The notes below the pieces were generated by a model, which saw only the letters and a program-made list of their open reading frames with translations, was not told the DNA's origin and did no database searches. This document shows, piece by piece, positions 53,526 through 63,722 of a stretch of DNA of 64,000 nucleotides. Made by a program: the position numbers and the translations under genes. How positions within the stretch are numbered: the first letter of the stretch is position 1; every line of letters starts with the position of its first letter. The stretch covers positions 110,692 to 174,691 of the forward strand of contig CAIPAH010000016.1 of the NCBI GenBank assembly GCA_903862955.1, in the 5' to 3' direction. The DNA is from an uncultured Opitutia bacterium (GTDB lineage Bacteria; Verrucomicrobiota; Verrucomicrobiia; Opitutales; Opitutaceae).

Positions 53526-54653
53526 TCACCGCTTCGCCAGCTTCACGTCCATCCAGACGGCGAGGGTGAGCACGACGCCGCGGACGATGAACTTCATTTC
53601 GGGCGCGACGGACAGGAGCGTCATGCCGTTGAGCAGGCTGGCCATGATGAGCGCGCCGAAGATCACGCCGAGCACGGTGCCGCGCCCGCCGCGCAGGCTG
53701 GTGCCGCCGATGACGCACGCGGCGATCGCGTCGAGTTCCATCGAGTCGCCCACCGTGGTGGTCGTGGCGCCGGCGTATGCGGTCTGCATCAGGCCCGTGA
53801 TGCCCACGATGCCGCCGAGCAGTGTGAACGCGCCGATGACCGTGCGCTGCACCGGCACGCCGGAGACAAACGCCGCCTCCTCGTTGCCGCCGATGGCATA
53901 GAGGTGGCGGCCGAACGGCGTGTGGCGGGTGATGATCTGCATGACCATGGCGATCACGCCGAGAATCACGACGGGCAGCGGGATGCCGCGAAATTGGTTC
54001 ACGGTGAGCACAAACAGCAGCAGGCCCTGGGCGGTGACAAAGAGCTTGAGGAAGGCCACCTCGCGGTCGTCCACGGCGAAACCCAGTGACGCCCGCCGGC
54101 GCCGCGCGCGCAGGTTGAGGACGAGGAGCCCGGCGAACACGAGTGTCACGAGCACGCCGCTGGCGAGTGGGGGGAAATAGTAGGTGGTGAGCAGCGAGTA
54201 GAGATTGGTCGAACCGCCGGGGACGACCGGGATGGTGTGGCTGCGGATCACGAGCCAGAACACGCCCTTGAACACCAGCAGCCCGCCGAGCGTGATGATG
54301 AACGCCGGGATGCGCTGCCGCACGATGAGCGCGCCCATCGCCATCCACAGCACGAGTGCGACGACGATGCTGGCGGCGAGGGCGGCCCACGCGGGCCAGC
54401 CGTGGTTGATGATGAGCACGCAGGCGATGCCGCCCATGAGCCCGACGCCGCTGCCGACCGACAAGTCGATGTGCCCGGGCAGGATCACCAGCAGCATGCC
54501 GAGCGCGAGCGTGGCAGTGATGGCGAGCTCGACCGCGAGCATCGAGAGGTTGCGCGCAGAGAGGAACTGCGGCGCGGCAATGGCGAAGAACCCGCCGATC
54601 GCCAACAGGCTGAGCAGGAGGGAAAAGTCGCGGAGAGTGAGCTTCGATTTCAT
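53526..54653 (-). CDS. xylH: D-xylose-type ABC transporter permease
   Basis: A 375-residue membrane protein with about ten helices of the BPD_transp_2 family: MLLVILPGHIDLSVGSGVGLMGGIACVLI, ALIVRQRIPAFIITLGGLLVFKGVFWL, and the conserved cytosolic loop AIGGNEEAAFVSGVPVQRTVIGAFTLLGGIVGITGLMQTAYAG. Together with the xylF-like binding protein and the double ATPase upstream it forms a sugar importer. A repeat-bounded cassette with a four-helix-bundle gene separates it from xylG, and the repeat arm directly abuts its start codon. Confidence 0.9.
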   Translation of the reverse strand: MKSKLTLRDFSLLLSLLAIGGFFAIAAPQFLSARNLSMLAVELAITATLALGMLLVILPGHIDLSVGSGVGLMGGIACVLIINHGWPAWAALAASIVVALVLWMAMGALIVRQRIPAFIITLGGLLVFKGVFWLVIRSHTIPVVPGGSTNLYSLLTTYYFPPLASGVLVTLVFAGLLVLNLRARRRRASLGFAVDDREVAFLKLFVTAQGLLLFVLTVNQFRGIPLPVVILGVIAMVMQIITRHTPFGRHLYAIGGNEEAAFVSGVPVQRTVIGAFTLLGGIVGITGLMQTAYAGATTTTVGDSMELDAIAACVIGGTSLRGGRGTVLGVIFGALIMASLLNGMTLLSVAPEMKFIVRGVVLTLAVWMDVKLAKR

Positions 54654-55099
54654 CGAAATGACTAATGCCTAATGACTAATGTCGGATGAGCTGGCAGCTT
54701 CCGCGGCACGCAGGTTGCGATCGGTGGTGCGAACGATAGCGACGAAGATAAGGTGGAGTTCCTTCGCCTCAGCCCACAGCAAGCGGGCGGCGGTTTTCTT
54801 GGTGGTGACCGCCTTCGCGATCATGCGCAGCCAGTATTTGGTTTCACGGGCCTCCTTGCGACAGAGTCCAATCTTGTGACGGAAATCCTTCTTGGATTCA
54901 GCATCGTCCGCTTCGCAGTAATTTGCACCTACGCTGGTGGCGGCGCGAACGAGTTGGTTGATCAGCGGCGTATTCACCGCGCTATTCGGCAGCGCCAAAC
55001 AAAACTCAATGACTGCTTCGCCAAACGTCGCCGTGCGCTCCTCCAGGTCATAGGTCGGGGTCTTCATTAGGCATTAGAAATTAGGCATTAGTCATTTCG
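54654..55099 (-). mobile_element. repeat-bounded cassette inserted between xylG and xylH
   Basis: Inverted arms at about 54654-54681 and 55065-55099 both begin, read inwards, CGAAATGACTAATGCCTAAT (20 identical bases). They are period-7 arrays of TGACTAA/TGCCTAA. One arm abuts the xylH start codon; the other supplies the last four codons and stop of xylG. Inside is one four-helix-bundle gene in operon orientation. The structure matches the ybbA-ybbP and MacB-type cassettes. Confidence 0.65.
54669..55067 (-). CDS. four-helix-bundle protein (S23 / 23S rRNA intervening-sequence protein family)
   Basis: A 132-residue helical protein: YDLEERTATFGEAVIEFCLALPNSAVNTPLINQLVRAATSVGANYCEADDAESKKDFRHKIGLCRKEARETKYWLRMI. 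The motif LVRAATSVGANYCEA...KKDFRHKIGLCRKEARETKYWLRMI is diagnostic for the four-helix-bundle family originally found inside 23S rRNA intervening sequences and related to Avd of diversity-generating retroelements. It is likely nucleic-acid binding and pentameric. Its last residues (ISH) and stop are encoded by the left repeat arm. It is the only gene in the cassette. Confidence 0.9.
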   Translation of the reverse strand: MKTPTYDLEERTATFGEAVIEFCLALPNSAVNTPLINQLVRAATSVGANYCEADDAESKKDFRHKIGLCRKEARETKYWLRMIAKAVTTKKTAARLLWAEAKELHLIFVAIVRTTDRNLRAAEAASSSDISH

Positions 55100-56607
55100 T
55101 ATTGCCCCATCGCAGCATGCATCAGCGCTTCCTGCGTAAAATTCCCGCGAGCAAACTCCCCGCCGACTCGTCCGTCGTGTAGCATGAGGATGCGGTCGCT
55201 CATGCCCATGAGCTCGGGGAGTTCGCTGGAGACGAGCACGACTGCTTTGCCCTGCGCGGTGAGGGCGTTGACCAGCGTGTAGACTTCGATCTTGGCGCCG
55301 ACGTCGATGCCGCGCGTCGGCTCGTCGAGGAAAACCACGCATGGCTCCGTCATCAGCGCCTTGCCCAGCACCACCTTCTGTTGGTTGCCGCCCGAGAGCG
55401 TGCCGACCACCGTCTCGAGCGAAGGCGCTTTCACGCGCAGAGATCCGAACAGCCCTTGGTTCGCATGCGCCTCGCGTTCCTCGTCAATCAACGCTCCGCG
55501 GCGGAGGCGGGTGATCGAGGACAACGACAGGTTGAACCCGATGCTCTCCGCGAGAACGAGGCCGTAGCGTTTGCGGTCCTCGCTCACGAGCGCCAGCCCG
55601 GCGGCGAGGGCGTCGACGGGCGTGACCGGATCGAAGGGCCGTCCGCAGAGCTGAACGTTTCCCGCCAGCCGTTGGCCGAAGGCGCCGAAGAGATGCATGA
55701 GCAGCTCGGTGCGCCCCGCGCCCATCAGCCCGCCGATGCCGAGAACCTCGCCCGCGCGGACATTGAAGGAAATCTCGTGCAACCGCGCCGACCCGCCGCG
55801 CGTGGCGGAGGCGCTGAGGTTTTCCACGGCGAACAATACGTCTCCCGGGTGCGAAGCGTGGCGGGGGAAAAGCTCGGTGATCTCCCGGCCCACCATCGCG
55901 CGAATGACGTCTGCGCGACTGGTCTGCGGGGTGGGCAGCGTCGTGATCGTGGCGCCGTCGCGCAGGACAGTGATGCGGTCGGCAACCGCGAACACTTCGT
56001 CGAGCTTGTGGGAAATGTAGATGCAGGCGATGCCGCGCCGGCGGAGATCGCGCAGCAGGTTCAAGAGGATTTCCACCTCGTGTTCGGCCAGCGCGGCGGT
56101 CGGTTCGTCGAGGATGAGCACGCGGGCGTTCTTGCCGAGGGCCTTGGCGATTTCGACCAGCTGCTGGCTGCCGACGCCGAGCTCGCTGACGGGCGTGTCG
56201 GGCGCGACGTCGAGGCCGACGCGCGCGAGCAGCGCGCCTGACTCCCGCCACAGCAGATCCCAGTCGATCAGCAGGCCGCGACGCGGCTCGCAGCCAAGAA
56301 AGAGATTTTCCCCGACGGTCAGCTCGTTGACCAGCGCGAGCTCCTGGTAGATCACGGCGAGGCCGGCCTGCTGGGCGTCCGCGACCGAATGAAACTCCGC
56401 CGGCGCGCCGCCGAGAAACAGCTCGCCCTCGTAGCTGCCGTGCGGATGCAGGCCCGAGAGCAGCTTGATCAGGGTGGACTTGCCGGCGCCATTCTCGCCA
56501 CAGAGCGCATGAATCTCGCCGGGCTGGAGGTCAAAGCTGACATCGCGCAAGGCCGTGACGCCCGGGAAGCGCTTCGTAATCGAACGGGCTTCGAGGACGG
56601 CCGGCAT
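55081..56607 (-). CDS. xylG: D-xylose-type ABC transporter ATP-binding protein (double cassette)
   Basis: A 508-residue protein with two ABC domains. Domain 1 has Walker A GENGAGKSTLIKLLSG, signature VGSQQLVEIAKAL and Walker B VLILDEPTAALA; domain 2 has the degenerate Walker A of the family (GGLMGAGRTELL), LSGGNQQKVVLGKAL and VVFLDEPTRGIDVGAK. This is the carbohydrate-importer type (XylG/RbsA/MglA). Its last residues MTNA are encoded by the inserted repeat. It overlaps the xylF stop by one nucleotide. Confidence 0.93.
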   Translation of the reverse strand: MPAVLEARSITKRFPGVTALRDVSFDLQPGEIHALCGENGAGKSTLIKLLSGLHPHGSYEGELFLGGAPAEFHSVADAQQAGLAVIYQELALVNELTVGENLFLGCEPRRGLLIDWDLLWRESGALLARVGLDVAPDTPVSELGVGSQQLVEIAKALGKNARVLILDEPTAALAEHEVEILLNLLRDLRRRGIACIYISHKLDEVFAVADRITVLRDGATITTLPTPQTSRADVIRAMVGREITELFPRHASHPGDVLFAVENLSASATRGGSARLHEISFNVRAGEVLGIGGLMGAGRTELLMHLFGAFGQRLAGNVQLCGRPFDPVTPVDALAAGLALVSEDRKRYGLVLAESIGFNLSLSSITRLRRGALIDEEREAHANQGLFGSLRVKAPSLETVVGTLSGGNQQKVVLGKALMTEPCVVFLDEPTRGIDVGAKIEVYTLVNALTAQGKAVVLVSSELPELMGMSDRILMLHDGRVGGEFARGNFTQEALMHAAMGQYEMTNA

Positions 56608-57644
56608 TATTTTTGAAAGACCTGATCGGGTGTGAACACGCCGTCGGCGATGACGGTGGCGCTGAGGTTTTCCTTCGTGACGGTCACCACCGTGAGCAGC
56701 ACGGCAGGCACCTTGACCTGGCCGTTGTCGATCTCGTCGTGGGCCACGATGGGCTGCCGCTGGGCGAGCTTGACGGCAAACTCCGCGGCGGTGCGCGTCA
56801 GGTTTTTCAGCGGTTTGTAGATCGTCATCGCCTGCGTGCCGCGGGCGATGCGCTGGCAGGCGGAGAGATCGGCGTCCTGGCCGGTCACGACGACCTGGCC
56901 CGCCCGGCCCTCCTCAAGCAGCGCCTGGATGCACCCGCCGGCGGTGCCGTCGTTGGACACGAGCACGGCGTCGAAATCGCGGCCGGCCTTGGTGATCGCG
57001 GCGTTGGTGATCTTCTTCGCATTTTCCGGCCGCCAGTCGTCCGCCCAGTCCTCGTGCACGACCTCGGCGGTCCCGTTGGCGAGGAGCGGCTGCAGCACGT
57101 GGTCCTGGCCCTCCTTGAACATCAGGGCGTTGTGGTCGGTCTTGGCGCCGTAGATGCGGACGAGGCGGAAGTGGCGGCCGCGGAATGTGTCGGCGAGATA
57201 CTGGGCCTGCATTTCGCCGACGCGCAGGTTGTCGAACGCGACGTAGAGATCGAGGTCGCAGCCGGTGATGAGGCGGTCGTAGGAGAGCACGGGAATGCCG
57301 GCTTCGTGCGCGAGGCGCACGGCCTTGGCCATGGCGGCGCCGTCGTGGGGAATGATAACGAGCGCGTCGACGCGATTGCTGATCAGTGCCTCGACATCCT
57401 TGAGCTGGCGGATGTCGTCGCTGTTGGCGGATTGCACCAGCACGTCGGCACCCAGTTCACGCGCGCGGGCGGTGAAGAGGTCCTTGTCGCGCTGCCAGCG
57501 CTCCTCCTTGAGCGTGTCCATCGAGAACCCGATCAGGGGACGATGCGGGCCGGCTGCGCTCGGTCCGGTTGCGCGGCGAAGCGTGAGGCCGATCAGCAAC
57601 GAAAGCACGAGCGAGAACACGACCAGGCCGAGTCGGAATTTCAT
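56607..57644 (-). CDS. xylF: D-xylose-type substrate-binding protein
   Basis: A 345-residue periplasmic protein with N-terminal signal/anchor (RLGLVVFSLVLSLLIGLTL). IGFSMDTLKEERWQRDKDLF, VLVQSANSDDIRQLKDVEALISNRVDALVIIPHDG, DRLITGCDLDLYVAFDNLRVGEMQAQYLAD, ENAKKITNAAITKAGRDFDAVLVSNDGTAGGCIQALLEEG and TGQDADLSACQRIARGTQAMTIYKPL closely follow E. coli XylF. It delivers D-xylose, or a related sugar, to XylGH. It is first in the operon. Confidence 0.92.
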   Translation of the reverse strand: MKFRLGLVVFSLVLSLLIGLTLRRATGPSAAGPHRPLIGFSMDTLKEERWQRDKDLFTARARELGADVLVQSANSDDIRQLKDVEALISNRVDALVIIPHDGAAMAKAVRLAHEAGIPVLSYDRLITGCDLDLYVAFDNLRVGEMQAQYLADTFRGRHFRLVRIYGAKTDHNALMFKEGQDHVLQPLLANGTAEVVHEDWADDWRPENAKKITNAAITKAGRDFDAVLVSNDGTAGGCIQALLEEGRAGQVVVTGQDADLSACQRIARGTQAMTIYKPLKNLTRTAAEFAVKLAQRQPIVAHDEIDNGQVKVPAVLLTVVTVTKENLSATVIADGVFTPDQVFQK

Positions 57645-57723
57645 GGGGTGGGGAACCGCGGGACTGAAGCGCAGGGAAAGTTAATTTACAACGGCGGATC
57701 GCCATGCGAGCGTCGCGCCTCGC

Positions 57724-58221
57724 TTGAATCCAAGAAATCCCAAGCTCTTCACCCTGCCGGAGGCGGTGGCGGCGCGTGATGACCTGCGCCGCGCCGGCAA
57801 GCGCTTGGTGCTGACCAACGGGGTATTTGACCTGCTGCACCAAGGCCACCTGCACTCGCTGCGGGCGGCGCGGGCGCTCGGTGACGCGCTGGTGGTGGCC
57901 ATCAATTCCGACGCGAGTGTGCGTGCGCTGAAGGGTCCGTCACGGCCGGTGCAGGACGAGGAGACCCGCGCTGCGGCGTTGGGCGCGTTGCCGGAAGTGG
58001 ATGGCGTGGTGATTTTCCGCGAGCAGCGGCTGACGAAGGAGATCCGCGCCCTGCGACCGGACGTGTATTGCAAGTCGGGTGACTACACCGTCGACACGCT
58101 GAACCAGGAGGAGCGGCGGGCGCTGGATGAGGTGGGCGCGCGGATCGAATTTGTGCCATTCCTGCCGGGCTTCAGCACGACGTCGATCATCGAGAAAATG
58201 AAAGCGATGGGCCAACTTTGA
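57724..58221 (+). CDS. hldE: D-glycero-beta-D-manno-heptose 1-phosphate adenylyltransferase
   Basis: A 165-residue protein equal to the C-terminal half of HldE (also called RfaE2/HldC). The nucleotidyltransferase motif is VLTNGVFDLLHQGHLHSLRAAR (HxGH), followed by VAINSDASVRALKGPSRPV and DVYCKSGDYTVDTL. It transfers AMP to heptose 1-phosphate in LPS core synthesis. The kinase half is not here. The start is TTG, with no better ATG or GTG in frame. Confidence 0.88.
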   Translation: MNPRNPKLFTLPEAVAARDDLRRAGKRLVLTNGVFDLLHQGHLHSLRAARALGDALVVAINSDASVRALKGPSRPVQDEETRAAALGALPEVDGVVIFREQRLTKEIRALRPDVYCKSGDYTVDTLNQEERRALDEVGARIEFVPFLPGFSTTSIIEKMKAMGQL

Positions 58222-58226
58222 AGACG

Positions 58227-58799
58227 ATGCGCGTGGTCATTCTGGGCTCGGGGCGCGGTTCCAATGCCGAGGCCATCCTCGCGGCGCAGGCGGCGGGCCG
58301 GCTCGGGCGCGCGCAGGTGGTGCAGGTTTTCTCGGACCAGCCGGACGCGGGCATCCTCGCGCACGGCCCGCGTTATGGCGTGCCGGCGGCGTTTGTGGAT
58401 CCGGCGCCGTTCAAGACCAAGCTCGAGGGCGAGGGCGAAGCGAGGTTCATTGCGGCGGTCGCCGGCTGCCGGCCGGACCTGGTGGTGCTCGCGGGATTCA
58501 TGCGGGTGCTGAAGCCGGGTTTCCTGAATGCGTTTGCGGGCAAGATCATCAACCTGCACCCGAGTTTGCTGCCGAGTTTTCCCGGGCTGGACGCCATCGG
58601 CCAGGCGTTCCGCCGCGGCGTGAAGGTCACCGGCTGCACCGTCCACGCCGTTACGCTCGAGGTGGATGGCGGCCCGATCCTCGATCAGGCGGTGGTGCGC
58701 GTTGAGCCCGCGGACACGTTGGAGACCCTGAGTGCTAAAGTGCACGCGGCGGAGCACGCGCTGCTGCCGGCGGTGATTGCGCGGCTGAGCGAGCAGTGA
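58227..58799 (+). CDS. purN: phosphoribosylglycinamide formyltransferase
   Basis: A 190-residue enzyme from ATG 58227: VVILGSGRGSNAEAIL (N-terminal phosphate loop), LVVLAGFMRVLKPGFLNAF, KIINLHPSLLPSFPGLDAI with catalytic Asn/His, and GCTVHAVTLEVDGGPILDQAVV with catalytic Asp. It adds the formyl group from 10-formyl-THF to GAR in purine synthesis. A TTG start nine bases upstream would overlap the hldE stop. Confidence 0.94.
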   Translation: MRVVILGSGRGSNAEAILAAQAAGRLGRAQVVQVFSDQPDAGILAHGPRYGVPAAFVDPAPFKTKLEGEGEARFIAAVAGCRPDLVVLAGFMRVLKPGFLNAFAGKIINLHPSLLPSFPGLDAIGQAFRRGVKVTGCTVHAVTLEVDGGPILDQAVVRVEPADTLETLSAKVHAAEHALLPAVIARLSEQ

Positions 58800-58809
58800 T
58801 TTTTGCGGC

Positions 58810-59598
58810 ATGAATCCCGCGGTCTGGCAGATGCCGTTGAAGAATCCGCCGCAACTGGTGCAGGCGGGACGCGCGGTGCACGGACGGAAACAGGCGGTCG
58901 AGGAATATCACCTGCCGGAGCTGTGGAGCCTGCATCTTTACCGCTACGCCGGCAGCATCACGATTGACGGCACGGAATACGCGATCGCCCCAGGCTGGGC
59001 GGGGATCACGCCGCCCAACAGCCGGATCGTCTATCGTTTTCGCGGGGAATCGCGGCACACGTTCGCGCATTTCCGGCTGCCGCCGGAGGGTGATTTGGTC
59101 GCGGTGCCGGTGATTCAGGACGTGGGGGACGCGTTTGACGGGCTGACGCGGGCGCTGGAGGAAGCAGCGGGCTGGCTGCCGTCGCAGCCGCGGCGGGCGT
59201 CGGTGCGACTCTGGGACGTGCTGTGGCAGTTGGCGGGCCAGCCACTAGCCGAGCGGGCGCCGCACCAGCGTTTGCATCCCGCGCTGAGCCGGGCGGTGCG
59301 CGAGATCGAGCTGCACCTGGAGAAGCCGCTGGCGATTCCGGCGGTCGCGCGGCGGGCGGAGATCTCGCACAACCACCTTACGCGGCTGTTTCGCGCGCAG
59401 TTTGGCGTCACGATCGAGGGCTACATCCGGCGTCGGCGGGTGGAGCGCGCACTGCACCTGCTGGCGCACACGACGCTGGCGGTGAAGACGATCGCCGGCG
59501 AAGTCGGGCTGCCCGACCTGCATTATTTCAACAAGATCATCCGTGCGGCAGCGGGGATGAGCCCGCGGGAGTATCGCGAGAAGCGCGGCTCGACGTAG
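58810..59598 (+). CDS. AraC-family transcriptional regulator
   Basis: A 262-residue protein. The N-terminal half is a cupin-type sensor (YHLPELWSLHLYRYAGSITIDGTEYAIAPGWAGITPPNSRI). The C-terminal half has two helix-turn-helix units (PLAIPAVARRAEISHNHLTRLFRAQFGVTIEGYIRRRRVERA and VKTIAGEVGLPDLHYFNKIIRAAAGMSPREYRE). It probably controls a sugar pathway; proximity to xylFGH makes that a candidate target, but it is not established. Confidence 0.9.
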   Translation: MNPAVWQMPLKNPPQLVQAGRAVHGRKQAVEEYHLPELWSLHLYRYAGSITIDGTEYAIAPGWAGITPPNSRIVYRFRGESRHTFAHFRLPPEGDLVAVPVIQDVGDAFDGLTRALEEAAGWLPSQPRRASVRLWDVLWQLAGQPLAERAPHQRLHPALSRAVREIELHLEKPLAIPAVARRAEISHNHLTRLFRAQFGVTIEGYIRRRRVERALHLLAHTTLAVKTIAGEVGLPDLHYFNKIIRAAAGMSPREYREKRGST

Positions 59599-59644
59599 CG
59601 GGATTGGCGTTGCGGCGGTTTGTGGGCCGGGAAAGTTTGCCGGG

Positions 59645-60535
59645 ATGGATTTGTGCGAAATCAAGATCGAGATCGCGCCCGGGCGGGCCGACGAGGTGGA
59701 CAACGTGTTGTTGGAGCTCGGCGTGGAAGGCTGGAGCCTGCTGGAAGACGCCGTGGCGAAGCGTGCGTGGGTGGTGGGGATTTTCGCCGACGAGGCCGAG
59801 GTGGCGGCGCGCTGGAAGGAATTGAACGGGTTGGTGGCGGGACTCGCGGTGGCCGAGCCGGTGCGGCGGAAGCTGCAGGACGGTGACTGGCGCGACAGCT
59901 ACAAGGCGCATTTCAAGGCCTGGCGGTTTGGCCGGCTGCATTGGGTGCCGGTGTGGGAGCGGGAGAAGTTTTCGCTGCCGGCCGGCGACGAGGTGCTGTG
60001 GCTCGACCCGGGGATGGCGTTTGGGACGGGGAATCACGAAACGACGCGGCTCTGCGTGGAGCGGCTGACGGAGCTTGAGGCGAAGGCGCGAGCAGGCGGG
60101 GACCGGCCGGCCCGGCGCCGGGTGTTCGATGCGGGCTGCGGGTCGGGCATCCTGGCGTTGTCGGCGTCCAAGTTGGGTTTTGAGGACGTGGCGGGGTTCG
60201 ACAACGATCCCGAGGCGGTGAAAGTGAGCGAGGAGAATGCCGAGCTCAACGGACTGGCCGAGAAGGTGGAATTTTACGTGGGCGACTTGGTCAGCGGCAT
60301 GGCGGGCCGCCACGCCGACGTCGTGCTGGCGAACATCCTGGCGGACGTGCTCATCCGTTTCGCGCCCCAGCTGGTGGCGGCGGTGACGCCCGGGGGAACG
60401 CTGGTGTTGAGTGGAATCCTGGCGGTGGAAAGCGCACAGGTCAGGGCGGCCTTTGGCGCGGCTGCACCCGGATGGAAGATGGAATCGCGGCAGCTGGGGG
60501 ACTGGAGCGACGTGGTCCTGACGCGGCCGCGTTAG
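59645..60535 (+). CDS. prmA: ribosomal protein L11 methyltransferase
   Basis: A 296-residue protein. The N-terminal domain is VDNVLLELGVEGWSLLEDAV. The methyltransferase domain has LDPGMAFGTGNHETTRLC, the PrmA hallmark, RRVFDAGCGSGILALSASKLG (SAM loop) and VVLANILADVLIRFAPQL (NxL active-site loop). It trimethylates L11. Confidence 0.93.
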   Translation: MDLCEIKIEIAPGRADEVDNVLLELGVEGWSLLEDAVAKRAWVVGIFADEAEVAARWKELNGLVAGLAVAEPVRRKLQDGDWRDSYKAHFKAWRFGRLHWVPVWEREKFSLPAGDEVLWLDPGMAFGTGNHETTRLCVERLTELEAKARAGGDRPARRRVFDAGCGSGILALSASKLGFEDVAGFDNDPEAVKVSEENAELNGLAEKVEFYVGDLVSGMAGRHADVVLANILADVLIRFAPQLVAAVTPGGTLVLSGILAVESAQVRAAFGAAAPGWKMESRQLGDWSDVVLTRPR

Positions 60536-60551
60536 GCCTTGGAAAGCAAAC

Positions 60552-60573
60552 AGGCCGGCGATGAGGCCGGCCT
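60552..60573. terminator. hairpin between convergent prmA and accC
   Basis: AGGCCGGC-gatgag-GCCGGCCT is a perfect 8-bp stem located between the two stop codons. There is no U tract on either side, so it is a weak terminator candidate. Confidence 0.4.
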
Positions 60574-60601
60574 AGAGGTAATCGGGGGGCGTCGCGAGCG
60601 C

Positions 60602-61966
<1,365 letters not shown>

Positions 61967-62050
61967 TGGAAAGCGGGTGTTCTAGGCCGGACAGCGCGGC
62001 CCGGGACGTTTTGAAAGGGACGGCCCGGAGCGGTCAGGACTGAATTTGGA

Positions 62051-62539
62051 TCAGCCCTGTTTGACCTTGAAGAGGCGCTGGCCGTATTCGACGGGCTGGC
62101 CGTTTTCGACGAGAGCCTCGATCACGGTGCCTTTCACCTCGGCCTGAATCTCGTTCATAATCTTCATGGCCTCAATGATGCAGACCACGGTGTTTTCGAC
62201 GACCTTGGTGCCGGCTTCCGCGAAAGCTTTGCTCTCAGGCGAGGCGGCACGATAGAAAGTGCCGACCATCGGGGACTTAACATAGATCACGCCCTCCTCC
62301 TCCTTGGTCGGTGCGGCCGACCCTGGGTTGGCGGGTTGAGCGGCTGGCGTAGGCGCTGAAGATGGGGCGGCTTCAACCGGCACAAAAGGGGAATTGGAGC
62401 CCCGACCTGCAGTTACGACGGGAATCCCCTGGCTGCCGCGCCGGATCTTCAATTTAAAGCCCTCTTCCTCCACAGCGAACTCGCTAAGCTCAGAGCGCTT
62501 CATGAGTTCGATGATTTGCTTGATCTGTTTTAGGTCCAA
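62051..62539 (-). CDS. accB: acetyl-CoA carboxylase, biotin carboxyl carrier protein
   Basis: A 162-residue protein. I choose TTG at 62539 because it gives the canonical start DLKQIKQIIELMKRSELSEF and has AAGG about seven bases upstream. An upstream TTG (62599) would add 20 residues not seen in the family. A Pro/Ala-rich linker is followed by the biotinyl domain IYVKSPMVGTFYRAASPESK and CIIEAMKIMNEI, where Lys in EAMKIM carries biotin. It is the first gene of accBC. Confidence 0.92.
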   Translation of the reverse strand: MDLKQIKQIIELMKRSELSEFAVEEEGFKLKIRRGSQGIPVVTAGRGSNSPFVPVEAAPSSAPTPAAQPANPGSAAPTKEEEGVIYVKSPMVGTFYRAASPESKAFAEAGTKVVENTVVCIIEAMKIMNEIQAEVKGTVIEALVENGQPVEYGQRLFKVKQG

Positions 62540-63596
62540 ATTTTGCCTTGGTTGAATTGCTGGTCGGGCGTTAGTAGGAAAATGAAGCAAACCGTTCAAA
62601 ACGAATTAAAATGGCATGGCAATGATCGATTTTTGGGCAAAATATGCGTGATTTGGCCCAAATTCGAATATGGGGCACTGGGTGTTTCGGGTTTCACAGG
62701 CGACCGGGGAAGTTGGGGCGCTCATTTTCAAGCAGCAGAAAAGTGGTAAGAAACTGCAATTCTAGCGTAAAAAGCCTAAAATGGACCATAAAATGGCCTG
62801 AAAATGATTAAAAAATGCCACTTTCTCAGGTCGCCGCTTTGCGTATTCTAGCCTGTGGGGCGAACTCTTGGGGCGCATAAAAGAGTGTGATGTGACGGAA
62901 GCAGCAGAGTTTACCGGGCTAATGGCCAGGTCGGGATTATGAGGCTTCAGGCCTCTGTGAGTCGGCAAGACCCGGCGATTGCGGTCCCAAGGTGACAGAC
63001 CACTGCCGGGACCGAACGACACCTTTTGGCCCGGGTCCCGGCGCCCAATAGCTCCCGGCAGGTGCCGCGGGGCGGGCGAAGTTCAAAGCCACGACACCGG
63101 CAAGGCGCCGGTTGGACCTCGAGGGCAGCCGCGGCGTTCATGGGAGCTGACTCGACGAACGGTAAGAAGGGTGGATCGAAAACCACGTTGCCGGGAGAGA
63201 GTTTTCGGGCAGTGGCGGGGCTGGGGGAGGCATTCGTATTCACAGTTTGGATATATTGGAGTGAACCGCGCGAGCGCCGGAGCCTGGTTGCCGGGGTCGG
63301 CAATGGATGGGCCGGAATTTTGCAGAAAAAGCAGCAAATCAATCAGTCCTTAACTATTTATAATCAATCGATAACAAAATTGGCAAAGAATAGGGTGAAA
63401 TAGAACTTGAACCATACTCCAGCGTTCCCATGTTCCGCCTCCCCTCGATTCATTTGGCCGCAGAAATGTTGGCAGCGATGAACCCGAGGGTGGTGCAAGA
63501 AAGGCCTCGGCGACACGACCAAGGAGAAATTTTTGGAAAATGTGTTGACGGAGCTAACGAAAGAATTCTTGCTGAAACTCTTTCCCTAATCGGAAG
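62540..63596. other. long gene-less spacer between accB and the rRNA operon
   Basis: More than 1 kb contains only short frames with no family features. The left part (62600-62830) is AT-rich and should hold the accBC promoter. The middle (62930-63330) is GC-rich with small hairpins such as GAGGCttcaGGCCTC near 62941. The right part (63330-63600) is again AT-rich and should hold the rRNA promoter; TTGACG at 63545 is a possible -35 box but I see no matching -10. No tRNA is visible. Confidence 0.5.
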
Positions 63597-63684
63597 GCTC
63601 TTTGAAATTTACTTTGTACGATTGATTGGGACCCCCAATCAACAATTCCAAATACAGAAGAATCAAGTGTGAGCTTCGGCTCAC
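63597..63684 (+). promoter_or_regulatory. rRNA leader with boxA-like antitermination site
   Basis: GCTCTTTGAAA (63597-63607) matches the boxA motif found in rRNA leaders. Hairpins TTGATTGGG-acc-CCCAATCAA (63622-63642) and GTGAGC-ttcg-GCTCAC (63668-63683) follow. The site lies about 120 nt before the 16S start. Confidence 0.6.
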
Positions 63685-63722
63685 AATATTCAGTAGTTCA
63701 AGAATCACTAGGTTCTGAACTC

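Noticed and set aside
62762..63353. several short frames in the accB-rRNA spacer
   Set aside because: Composition and lack of motifs suggest chance frames; none has a plausible start region.
63430..63672. 80-codon open frame before the 16S gene
   Set aside because: It overlaps the rRNA leader and boxA site and has no family features.
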